Below, in pieces: positions 12,445 through 22,101 of a stretch of DNA of 64,000 bases (position 1 is its first letter; every line of letters begins with the position of its first letter). The stretch is taken from positions 35,657,741 to 35,721,740 of the forward strand of contig CM041465.1 in assembly GCA_023213395.1 (NCBI GenBank), read 5' to 3'. This stretch comes from Cycas panzhihuaensis (taxonomy: Eukaryota; Cycadophyta). Position numbers and translations under genes: made by a program. The notes below the pieces were generated by a model. The model saw only the letters and a list, made by a program, of their open reading frames with translations, did not search any database and was not told where the DNA came from.

Positions 12445-12990
12445 ATGTTTAAGCATCCACCCTTGTTTTTAACATTGTTGTTTCCTCAAATACTTGTCAC
12501 ACCACCCCAAGTAGACATTAAGGAAGGATGGGCTTTGAATCAGAAGTGGATTCAAAAAGATCACCAGATTTGCATGACAAAGCCGAAATTGAAGAACTCC
12601 TTAATGCTAACACCAAAAATGTGCAAATATCATTAAAAGCCATTACTGGAGAGATTACCACCTCACAAACTCTGCAATTATCAAGGACAATCAAGGGGGC
12701 ACAAGTAGGTATTCTTATAAACAACGAAAGCACGCATAATTCCATCAATAAACCCATTGCAGAGAAGCTAGGCTTACCTATCCAAGCATTCAATATCTTC
12801 CAGGTCGCCATCACCAATGGTAAGACTATGACATGTGTAGGTAGGTTACTTTCCTAAGGTGAATCTCCAAATTAGCGATTATTCTACGACATGCATGTTT
12901 ACCATGCCAATAGGATGAGTGGATGTCGTCTTAGGAATCCACTGGCTATAGACCTTGGGAATATCATCACCAAGTATAAAACCTAATTCA
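12445..12990 (+). pseudogene. Chromovirus-type Gypsy protease fragment
   Basis: The plus-strand frame 12528-12857 and its shifted continuation align by eye with the gag-protease region of element I. They share the NVQISLKAITGE phrase, a protease site where DSGST is changed to NNEST, an AEKLG helix and, after a frameshift, a CMFTMPIG...VDVVLGIHWL segment. Homology ends near 12990, where the opposite-strand Gypsy gag C begins. The active-site Asp is lost, so it is dead. Confidence 0.75.
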
Positions 12991-12991
12991 T

Positions 12992-13462
12992 GCCAACTCT
13001 TGTACATGTTGATATGATTTGAGAGGGTGGGTTACCATTACATCTCACAATTTTAAATTTAGTTCATTTACAAAGTAATTTCTCATATTAAAGTTTGTAA
13101 TTTCCTCTCCCTTTGTCATGTTTGCTACTATGATATCTATTATGTTGATGTATGTTAGCACTAATTCTCTTGGCCTTTATTTTACTTTCCTGAGTGTTAA
13201 TTCCATTGCCTTGTTACTCCTAAAATTTTGGAATCTCTCTTCAAATTCATTTTTAATATCATCCCACAGTTTAGTTGGGCATGCAAGAGGTACACCTCAC
13301 AATAGATGGGCAAATCTTTCTTTGATTTCATCTTCATCCATTAACTTTTTCAATTTTTCTAGCTTTTGCAATAAGTATACATGTTCACCAACATCTAAAA
13401 TATCATCAAGTACAAGTCTTCCAAATTCCCTATGGTCTGTCGTTTTTAGACTAGTTAGTGAT
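12992..13462 (-). pseudogene. Gypsy gag core of element C
   Basis: The minus strand reads a Retrotrans_gag-type core (LWDDIKNEFEERF, MELTLRKVK, then LTYINIIDIIVANMTKGEE) closely parallel to element J 49763-50059, with internal stops. The opposite-strand ORF at 13118-13492 is a shadow of this. Confidence 0.78.
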
Positions 13463-13998
13463 TGTTGCGTTCTAGAAAAACACTCTTTTTAGGGGTCTGT
13501 CAGCCGACTTAAACCCCCAGAAATGAGTGCAAAAATGGGAGTATTGGCCCACCTGTAAGCCTATCTTCTGGCTGACTTCATTCATGGTTCACTCCTAGTG
13601 AACTATCCAAGTTCCAGTTAACTTCAACCTGGATAATAATTGACCATTATAAATAGGGATCAAAGCCCTCATTTTGGATCATCATTTTTAGTTGATCTCT
13701 TCCATATTTTCGGCTTTAGGGTTGCAGTTGGCTCGGCCATTTGGCCTGAGATACTTGGAAGAATCCCGCCTCAAAGGGACAAGCATTCAGTAAGGACATT
13801 TTGTTGTATATTTTTGTACCTTCCAATATTATTTTTACCTTTGATTTGTACTATTTCCATTACTTTACTTTGGTATTTATGGTGAATTTCCAATATTCAT
13901 TATTATTTGAGATTGATGAGATCTATTTGAACATATATTAGAACAATATTTGTGAATCTCTGTGTTATTTCTGAAATAAGTTAAAAGCTTCCACTACA
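13463..13998 (+). repeat. 5' LTR of element I
   Basis: 536 bp, TGTTGCG...CACTACA. It holds a TATA-like TATAAATAGGG near 13647. It pairs with 18701-19249, with many substitutions and a small indel near 19070. Confidence 0.92.
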
Positions 13999-14016
13999 AG
14001 TGGTATCAAAGCTTTG
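13999..14016 (+). other. Primer-binding site of element I
   Basis: AGTGGTATCAAAGCTT directly follows the LTR. TGGTATCAAAGC is a one-base variant of the initiator-Met complement. Confidence 0.85.
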
Positions 14017-14173
14017 TTGAAGCTGTCATATGGAAGAGTGCCTTCTGAGAATACAATCAAAATTTTTTTGGAGGAGATCAAGACAGTCTACTCACATTCA
14101 CAACAGTCAGTCTTGCAAGGAAGGAAGTGACATTTTGGTGAAAAGGAAGTGAAATTTTTGCCCACCGTCCTGC

Positions 14174-15230
14174 ATGTGCAACTTGAGAGGAGCTCAAATA
14201 GAGTTACACACTAAGAAGATTATACAACAAAAGAAGATGTCGATCGCCCAAAGCCAATCCAGTCAGGAACAAACCACCACAAACAAAGTAGGAAAGGAAA
14301 TCTTAGCTTCTCTAGCTAACTTCATGGCTCTCATGGAAAGAATCAACCTCAAGCAGAACCAATATGGGCCAAACAGGAAAAGGAATGGATAAACCTGGAT
14401 CCTCTAGGAAAAATAGAACAAGAAAATACAAGTAATTTCAAAGGAAGATTTAAAAGAGAAGTAGAATATCAAAGACAAAAAAGTAACGATGGGGCAACAA
14501 TGGCAATGGTCACCCTGGAAAATATTGACCCTGACAAATCAAGAGATATAAGAGGATGGATTTTACAAGTGCAGACCTACTTCTCAGCATACGCAATACC
14601 AGAAAATGAGCAAGTATACTTGGCATCACTACATTTGTACGGTCGAGCTTTGAAATGGTATTCGTGGTGGCTTTGGACATATGGAAAATAAGCAGAAAGT
14701 TGGCACAACATGAAGCATGGGCTCATAACCCAATATGAAGATTCATGGAGTACGGACTATTTCGCCCAGTTGACAAGATTACAACAAACAAGCTCAGCCC
14801 AAGAGTTTACTGAATAATTTCAAGTGTTACAATGTCTAATTCCATTAACAGTGCCACCAGAACTCCTTCTGGAAACATACATTAGCGGATTGAAACCTCT
14901 AATAAGATATCGTCTAAAAGCAATAGAGGTGCCAACATTAGATTCAACAATCAAGACAGCAAGATGCGTGGAAGCAGAATTGTGGGAGACTAGACCTACA
15001 TTCACACAGAATGGAAAGCTCGTAAGGATTTAACCCAAATTGGAACAGGTCAGGAACCAAAGTCGAGGCTCCATTAGCAGTTAGAAATAATCAAGAAACA
15101 ACAACGAAAGAAGAACATATAAAGAAAAGAACTTGTTTCAAATGTGGTTCGAAGTGGAACCATGAACATCAATGCACCGAGAAAAAGGTATACATGATTA
15201 ACGTTGAAGACACGACAATATCAGAGTAAG
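14174..15230 (+). pseudogene. Chromovirus gag of element I
   Basis: Broken into frames 14174-14392, 14500-14691 and 14824-15033. The capsid-like core includes DIRGWILQVQTYF and LYGRALKWY. It is followed by the LLLETYISGLKP segment and a zinc knuckle CFKCGSKWNHEHQC near 15130-15172. At least three stops separate the pieces. Confidence 0.85.
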
Positions 15231-15279
15231 AAGAAGAACCACCCAAAGAAATTCACAAGGAAATCAAAGAAAAGCCAGA

Positions 15280-15756
15280 AGAAGATGAAGTAGACGAACT
15301 ACTAGACTTAAACACAGAAAACGTACACATATCACTACAAGCAATTACAGGACAAAGTACCACTCCGTAGACACTCTAGCTCCAAGGGATGATAAAAGGG
15401 GCGCCTGTTGCAATACTAGTCGATAGTGGCAGTACATACAACTTTGTAAACAGGGCAATTGCAAAGAAGCTTGGAATTAAATAGAACCAATAAACACATT
15501 CCAAGTAACAATTGCTAATGGGAAAACAACATCGTGTGGAGGTTTCTACAAAAAAATCAACTTACAAATGAGCGAATATTCCACAAACACATGCATGTTT
15601 GCAATGCAAACCGGTGGCATAGATGCAGTATTGGGAATTCAGTGGCTTCAAACATTGGGCAATGTAGTCACTAATTATATGACCAGAGTTATGTGCTTTC
15701 ACCAGGGAGGACATAAATACAGATTGCAGGCACTACTAACACCACTAGTACAGTAG
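15280..15756 (+). pseudogene. Chromovirus protease of element I
   Basis: The aspartic protease motif ILVDSGSTYNFV lies near 15413-15450 with the catalytic DSG intact. Its C-terminal part (IDAVLGIQWLQTLG) is in the frame 15568-15756. Stops lie just upstream (about 15369) and between the halves. Confidence 0.82.
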
Positions 15757-15882
15757 GTTTCATCGCACCGAATGGAGAAACTCCTCAGAAAAAACACATC
15801 AGCATATATTATGACACGTTATAAGGTTAAAATCAAGGATATTCCACCATAGGTTCAACAAATTATAGAAGAATACAAGACA

Positions 15883-17210
15883 ATGCTCGACGAACCAAAA
15901 GGACTACTGCCTCTTCGACAAAATCAACATGCGATTGAACTTATACCAAGTGCAACACCAGTCAACATTCGACCATATAGGCATTCGTATCATTTACAGA
16001 AAGACATCGAGAAAATCACAAGTGAATTACTATCCCAAGGGTGTATTACCACCAACACAAGCCCATTTACAACCCCAGTTGTTATCAGTCCAAAGGATGG
16101 CTCATATAGAATGTGTGTGGACTACCGAGGTCTCAATCAATTAATAGTCAAGAATAGGTACTCGATCCCGCACATTGACAATCTGTTGGATGAAATCCAT
16201 GGAGCAAAGTAATTCTCAAAAATTGACTTACACTCAGGATATCATCAAATCCGAATAAGGGAAGAAGGCGTCTACAAGACAACATTCAGAACATATGAAG
16301 GCCTGATCGAATTCAGAGCAATGCCATTTGGATTAACAAACGCACTAGCAACATTTCAGAGCACCATGGACGATACTTTCAGACAAGTGCTACTCAAATT
16401 TGTGTTAATTTTCTTTGATGATATCTTAATCTACAGTAAAACACGGGAAGAGCATCTAGAACACCTGAAAATCATTTTTGAAATTCTACGTGATAGTCAA
16501 TTCTTTGCCAACAAGAAGAAATATTCATTTGCAAAGGAAGAACTAGAATACTTAGGCCATATAATAACTAAAGAAAGCATAAGGATAGACCCAACGAAGA
16601 TACAAGCAATTGTCAATTGGCCAACCCCAACAAGTATTACAACAGTTCGAGGGTTCTTGGGGACAGTAGGGTTTGTTAGGAAGTTCATAAAGGGTTATGC
16701 ACACCTAGCAGCTCCACTCATAGACTTAACCAAGAAAGACACGTTTGTTTGGAACCCAAAAACAGAAGAAGTTTTTGGTGATCTCAAGAAAGCCATGGTA
16801 ACAACTCCAGTCTTAGCAACACTCGATTTTTTGAAACTATTCGTGCTGGAATGTGATGCATCAAGATTTGGAACAAGGGCAGTCTTACTCCAAGATGAAT
16901 GACCAATAGCTTATGAGAGTCGGAAGTTGAATAACAAAGAAAAACTCAAACCAATTTATGGTAAGGAGATGCTTCTAATCATGCACGCCATCCAACAATG
17001 GCGACAATATCCACTAGGGAATTCATTTCAAGTGCGCACGGATCATGATAGTCTGAAATACTTCCTCAGACAGAAGACATTGTCCGATAAGCAACAAAAA
17101 TGGGTCAGTAAATTGCAAAATTTTGACTTCACGATAGTATATAAGAAAGACAAAGAGAATATTATAGCAGACACATTATCACGAATCCCAAATGAAACAA
17201 AGGAAGGTCC
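15883..17210 (+). pseudogene. Chromovirus RT and RNase H of element I
   Basis: RT starts in 15883-16212 (YRHSYHLQKDIEK; MCVDYRGLNQLIVKN) and continues after a TAG at 16210-16212. The 16321-16902 frame carries MPFGLTNALATFQ, the catalytic FFDDILIYS and the GFLGTVGFVRKFIKGY connection. RNase H reads ECDASRFGTRAV, then YGKEMLLIMHAI and RTDHDSLKYFL, ending with IIADTLSRIP near 17190. A TGA near 16900 breaks RNase H. Catalytic Asp residues are still readable. Confidence 0.9.
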
Positions 17211-18180
17211 TTTATTACAATCAATATCAACAATTACACCCTCATGGCTAAAATCCATCAGAATTGAATATATGGCAGATCCAAGATACCAAAAACTCCT
17301 AAATGACATCAAGGGAAGTGATTTAGATAGATACCAGCAAAAGGGTGATCTAATTCTTAGGAACAACAAAATCTATATTCCCAAAAATTTCAAATTAAAG
17401 GGAATTATATTGCAAGAAGCTCATTCAGTCCCAGAAGCAAGCCACACTAGTATAGACAAGACATATCGAAAGATAAAAGCATCGTACTTTTGGAAGGGCT
17501 TGAAATTAGATGTCCAAAAATTCATGACAGAATGTTATACTTGTCAATGAAACAAGGTAGAATGTGTAAAGACCCCGAGTCTGTTACAACCCCTACCAAT
17601 TCCCAACCAAAAGTGGGAAGAAATTTCAATGGACTTTATTACAGGTCTCCCAAAATCAGAAGGTAACGCTGCGATCTTTGTCACTGTCAATAAATTAACA
17701 AAATAGAGTCATTTTTGAGGTCTACAGTCAACAGCAAAGGCAGGTGACGTTGCAAAACTATATATGAAAGGAATCCATAGATTACACGAGTTTCCTAAAA
17801 CTATTACCAACGATAGGGACCCAAAGTTCACTAGTAAATTTTGGAAGGACTTATTCAAAATTGTAGGTACAAAATTACACATGAGCACGGCATACCATCC
17901 CCAAATAGATGGACAGACAGAGATAGTCAACAAATGTCTGGAAGGCTATTTGAGGAATTTCTACTCGGATAAACAAAAGTAGTGGCACAAGTGACTGCAC
18001 TTAGCCGAGTGGTGGTATAATACAACAACATACCACTCTTCCACCAAGATGACACCATTCTAGGCTCTTTACGGATACCAATCGTCGTCTCTATTGACAT
18101 GGAACGGATCATCCCAAGTTTAGGCTATCCAAGAACACCAAAAATAGATGGAAGACACAGTTAGAATTCTTAAGGATAAT
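17211..18180 (+). pseudogene. Chromovirus integrase of element I
   Basis: The HHCC zinc region lies near 17410-17550 (H...H...CYTCQ). The core has catalytic Asp in ISMDFITGL (about 17630), Asp in NDRDPKF (about 17815) and Glu in GQTEIVNKCLEGYL (about 17920). Stops lie at 17548, near 17704-17718 and at 17980. It inserts cDNA into chromosomes when intact; this copy cannot. Confidence 0.88.
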
Positions 18181-18663
18181 TTTGTGATGGCAAGGAATAG
18201 AATGAAGCAGCAAGCAGGTGCACAACGATCCGAAAAGAGCTTGTAGAAGGACGATTGGGTTTTTCTCAGATTGCAACCATACAAACAGTTGTCATTGAGC
18301 AAGACGAATACACAAAAGCTCACTCCTTGATATTTTGGACCATATCAAGTACTTGACAGAATCAAAGGAGTAGCCTACAAACCTAAATTACCGACAACAA
18401 GAAAGATCCATGACACTTTTCATGTTTCATGCCTAAAGAAAAAGATCAGTAACAAAATAGTACCACAAACATCCTTGCCAAAATTCAATAAAGAAGGAAA
18501 GATTATACTAGAACCAAAAGGGATACTCCAAATTCGCACTAAGCAACTTTGAACAAGACAAGTCAGAGTACCTCATAAAGTGGCAGAGGTTGGATGCAGA
18601 AGACGCAACATGGGAGTCAGACAAGTGGATACAACAGTTTCCAAAGCTACCGATGCTTTGAGG
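18181..18663 (+). pseudogene. Integrase C-terminus with chromodomain, element I
   Basis: After a GPY-like region ([15 protein letters not shown] near 18320-18360) the frame through 18551 reads EYLIKWQRLDAEDATWES and KWIQQF. This is the chromodomain signature of plant chromoviruses, which tethers integrase to modified histones. It ends in TGA at about 18658-18660. Upstream frame shifts make the whole unreadable as one protein. Confidence 0.82.
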
Positions 18664-18680
18664 GCAAAGCATTTTTTCAA

Positions 18681-18700
18681 GAAGGGGAGGGGGGGAGACT
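18681..18700 (+). other. Polypurine tract of element I
   Basis: GAAGGGGAGGGGGGGAGACT immediately precedes the 3' LTR start at 18701. It is the plus-strand primer site. Confidence 0.85.
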
Positions 18701-19249
18701 TGTTGCATTCCAGGAAAACCCTCTCTTTAGGGTCCTATCAGCTGACTTAAACCCCCAGAAATGAGAGTAAGAATGGGAGTATTGCCTAACCTATAAGCCT
18801 ATCTTTTGGCCGACTTCATTCATGGCTCACTCCTAATGAATTGTCCCAGTTCTGGCCAACTTCAAGCTAGATAATAATTGACCATTATAAACAGGGATCA
18901 AAGCCCTCATTTTGGATCATCATTTTTTATTGATCTCTTCCATATTTTCAACTTTACGACTGCAGTTGGCTCGGCCTTTTGGCCTGAGATATTTGGAGGA
19001 ATCCCGCCTTGAAGGGACAAGCATTCAGTAAGAACATTCTGTTGTATATTTTTGTACTTTCCAGTATTATTTTTGGACAATATATTTACCTTTGGTTTGT
19101 ATTATTTCTATTACTTTACTTTGGTGTTTATGGTGAATTTCCAATACTCATTATTATTTGCGATTGATGAGATCTGTTTGAGCATATATTAGATCAGTAT
19201 CTGTGAATCTCTATGTTATTTTTGAAATAAGTTAAAAGCTTCTGCTACA
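18701..19249 (+). repeat. 3' LTR of element I
   Basis: 549 bp, TGTTGCATT...GCTACA. Homologous to 13463-13998 along its length, with an extra short insertion around 19070. Confidence 0.92.
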
Positions 19250-19254
19250 ATGAT

Positions 19255-19726
19255 CTCCTTCCTTTAGTAATAATTTTGGTGGAATAATTTGCTCTTTGGT
19301 GGGTGTACTTTTCTCTTCTATTATCCTCTTTAAAGGTTTGTTCAATGGAGTTCCTTTCCCACTATTCCCTTTTCTAAACAATGGATTTTTAAAGGATATT
19401 TTCAAATGGATCAACTCTGGAATCCCTGGTATTTGCACTATCAATGGGGTTGTAATCAGAAACAATTGCTCAGATCCCTTATCTAACAAATCCTCAAACA
19501 ATTGTCTTTATTAACCTATTTTCCCAATATGCCAAGAGACCTTCCTCCACCTTCTCCTCGTGATCACTCAAGTCCTTTAGAGTAGAGTCCATGCTTAGTC
19601 TTCCTTCCTTTCCTGGGTTTCTATTTCTTCCTCTGAAGTTTCCTCCTTAGAATCTTCTTCTTCCTCATTTAGGACGACTTCTTCTTTTTCCTTTATAACC
19701 TTTTTTTGCTTCTTCTATGTTCTTTT
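19255..19726 (-). pseudogene. Gypsy gag/leader of element C, middle piece
   Basis: Continues C after element I. It aligns by eye with J about 50150-50500, sharing the minus-strand phrases around the IPGIPEL/KNPLFRKGN segments. No intact frame. The last five bases (CTTTT, 19722-19726) are the target duplication of B. Confidence 0.7.
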
Positions 19727-19767
19727 TGTTGAGGGAATGGATCTAGGGATCTAGTGCACTAACACTA
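19727..19767 (-). repeat. B 3' LTR, first fragment
   Basis: 41 bp, identical over most of its length to the start of the right LTR at 34262. It ends with CACTA, A's target duplication. Confidence 0.92.
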
Positions 19768-20320
19768 TGTTAAACCTTATGTTTAAATGTTAAGTTAATG
19801 TACTTTTATTTTTCATGTAATGTATGCACTTTTTACTTTAGGGGTGACTTATCACTTAAGTGATAAAGTGCACACCCACATTCTTTCTAGTGACACAACG
19901 TTGTCACTAAAGGGTCAAATGGACCCTCATGCACTTTTGCTCACATGAGAGCCCAAAAGGACGCATGTCCAACATGCAAGGCATGTATCCTGGATGTTTG
20001 ACACATCAAACATCCAAGGCCTTAGGTCTCTCATTTCACTCTATATAATGAGAGCTCTCCTCATTGTCTCACATAAGAGTTGGAGTCAGATTGTTATGCT
20101 ATCGGTTTGCTAATCAAAGCTGTTCATTCTTGGGAGGTTGGACCAATTCCAACTCCACATATTGGGTATCATTTTCTCTTGCTCCTTCATTCAAGTTTTG
20201 TCTCTTTGCTTTCTCTTTGCCTTGAGTTTATTATACTTGTTTATATTTACGCAACTAGAACTAGAGTGATGCTAGTTACTAGATCTAGGGACTGGTGAGG
20301 CCAACTAGCCCCTTTCCACA
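19768..20320 (+). repeat. 5' LTR of Copia A
   Basis: Contains the perfect palindrome TTATCACTTAAGTGATAA near 19850, the AGGGTC-AAATG-GACCCT inverted repeat near 19912, a GGATGTTTGA/TCAAACATCC inverted repeat near 19992-20015 and a TATA box TATATAA (20042-20048). It should drive transcription of A. Confidence 0.95.
20042..20048 (+). promoter_or_regulatory. LTR TATA box of Copia A
   Basis: TATATAA lies about 25 bases after the palindrome block. It recurs at the equivalent place in the 3' LTR (about 26497) and, in the opposite orientation, in F and H LTRs. Confidence 0.6.
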
Positions 20321-20321
20321 T

Positions 20322-20338
20322 TTGGTATCAGAGCCAGA
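20322..20338 (+). other. Primer-binding site of Copia A
   Basis: TTGGTATCAGAGCCAGA directly after the 5' LTR. It matches the plant initiator-tRNA-Met 3' end complement. Confidence 0.93.
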
Positions 20339-22004
20339 GGAGACTGGCTCCCTCCGCTCGCTTTTGCACCGCTCAAGGAGTTCTTTGAAGAAAGCAACAA
20401 AACCTTGGTGACGACCTTCGCACTCCGAAGGCGATCCAAGATTTGTTTGAAGGTTTTTTTTTGCAGGATCAAGCATTTTGGAGCTTTTTTTAAAGGCTGG
20501 AGCTGGGTTATGTTCAGTTTTTTTTTGGAAAATATTATTCCATTAACTCTCTTTTCAACCCAGATTTGTCAAAATAAAATAAAAGAAGAGTCTGTGGATT
20601 CAGCTTTACTCGTTTCTAACTCACTGTACTCGCTTGTCCAATGTCCTCAGCTTCCTCAGGCCCCATGTTCGCTTATTAGCTGTCCAACAACTGTCTGGGC
20701 CCCACCACACTTTCAGCCAGCATCGGTAGCCTTTCATCCTCATCGCCTGCCGCTCACAATCCTCAGCTGTCCTCACTGTCCATCGCCAGCTTGTCCTCAC
20801 GATCCGGCCACAAGATCCATTGTCCTCACTGCCTCTCAAATGCAGCAATGATAGCTCACGGTCTCCTCCACTGCTCCTCACTTGCCCATCACAAAGATCC
20901 CTCACAGTCCTCACAGTTTTCCTTGTGGGCCCAAATCACACTGTCTCAGTCCTTAGTGTTCAAATTGCAAAAAATTTTCAAATTTTAGCCTATGTTTTGG
21001 CTCTTAGAAGTTTTAACACTTAGTTATTGTTTGAACAAGTGTTAATTAAGTGTTTTTTTTTATCAAAAAGTGATACTCATCACTAAATTTTAAAACACTT
21101 TTAAGGCACCTTGCATGGTGACCTATTGCCATTAGTCTCAAAGAGGGCTCAAATATTTAAAAAGAATCACTTTTTTTTATCGTTGGGACTAATTTAATGT
21201 CCCAACACTTGGTGCTTGATGTCATTTTTCATGCAAGTGGCTCTCTTACCCTCATTTGTTCAACATTAAAAGGAACCCACTTGTATCTTCATCACAAGTT
21301 TTGCATTACTTCTTTCAGTACTTAAGCTTTTTTTCAAAAAAAAAGTACTTTGCAAAACTTATTGTAATCAAGCATTTGGTTTCTTACTTGGATCTACATA
21401 GCACTACATTTTCATTAAAGTGCTCATTGTAAAAACACTACAAGTGTTCATATACATGTACTTACATTGCTTACTCTTGAAGCCACTTTTTGTAAAGCTT
21501 AAATCAAAGCATTTTCATAAGTACATTTTCCAAGCAAAAAGAAACCTAAGTTCACTTTAAAATCTGCTAAAAAGTGACTTAAAATCCGTTGGAGAGACTC
21601 GAAAAAGGTTTAAAACTTGCCTCTAAATTAACCTTAAGCTTGGTGCATTCCCTAAGGGACCAACTGACCGTACGGTCAGTGCACGACAATTAAGGTTGCT
21701 TGAGGGAAAGGAGGCTCGAAAAGGGTGTTATTGGGGCTGTGAATCCCAGGGAAAGCATGGTACGTCCATGCAGATCAACCCTACCTGCCTTGTCCTAGAT
21801 TTAACTTGGCCAACATTTGGATCTCCTCTATAAAATCAAGTTGGACCAACTCCATAGCCTAGTCCTCCACCCCTCATCATTCCATTCAGTTGTTGGATCT
21901 TCTAGTAAGATCGGGAATTGGTTTCGTTAGAAGGTGGAACTTAAGCGACGAAAGCTTTGAGTTTCCAAGTTATCTGCTAGCTTCAAGTGTTTATAAACTG
22001 AAAC
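20339..22004 (+). other. Gag leader of Copia A with conserved palindromes
   Basis: 1.67 kb without a conserved protein. The 148-codon frame at 20405-20851 has no match in the F, H or G leaders and looks fortuitous. The last 450 bases are shared with F, G and H. They carry the perfect 18-bp palindrome ACTGACCGTACGGTCAGT (21663-21680) and a hairpin GCATGG-TACGT-CCATGC (21755-21771) upstream of the gag ATG at 22005. Confidence 0.8.
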
Positions 22005-22101
22005 ATGACTGCCATAAACATGCTAAATGCATGCACTATTCGGTTAACAGGACAAGATAATTATCAAAAATGGAAGAGACTCACTCAGAACTTACTAAAT
22101 C
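22005..22101 (+). pseudogene. Copia A gag, first 33 codons before a frameshift
   Basis: The ATG at 22005 opens the same gag N-terminus as F and H (NMLNACTIRLTGQDNYQKWKR). One extra base near 22098 shifts the frame into 22102. Confidence 0.85.

Larger units (their letters stand above)
13463..19249 (+). mobile_element. Chromovirus (Gypsy) LTR retrotransposon I
   Basis: 5.8-kb plus-strand element with LTRs 13463-13998 and 18701-19249. The primer site TGGTATCAAAGC follows the 5' LTR and a G-rich polypurine tract precedes the 3' LTR. Flanking bases GTGAT (13458-13462) and ATGAT (19250-19254) are a target duplication with one transition. Order is gag, protease, RT, RNase H, integrase, chromodomain. 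Many stops and clearly divergent LTRs show it is old and inactive. It is inserted into the gag of C. Confidence 0.92.

Noticed and set aside
13118-13492. 124-codon plus-strand ORF
   Set aside because: Antisense shadow of the element C gag core, which reads correctly on the minus strand.
20322-20338. tRNA-like sequence
   Set aside because: Only the short complement of the initiator-tRNA-Met 3' end is present: a primer-binding site, not a tRNA gene.
20405-20851. 148-codon ORF in Copia A's leader
   Set aside because: No domain, biased composition, and not conserved in the leaders of F, G or H.
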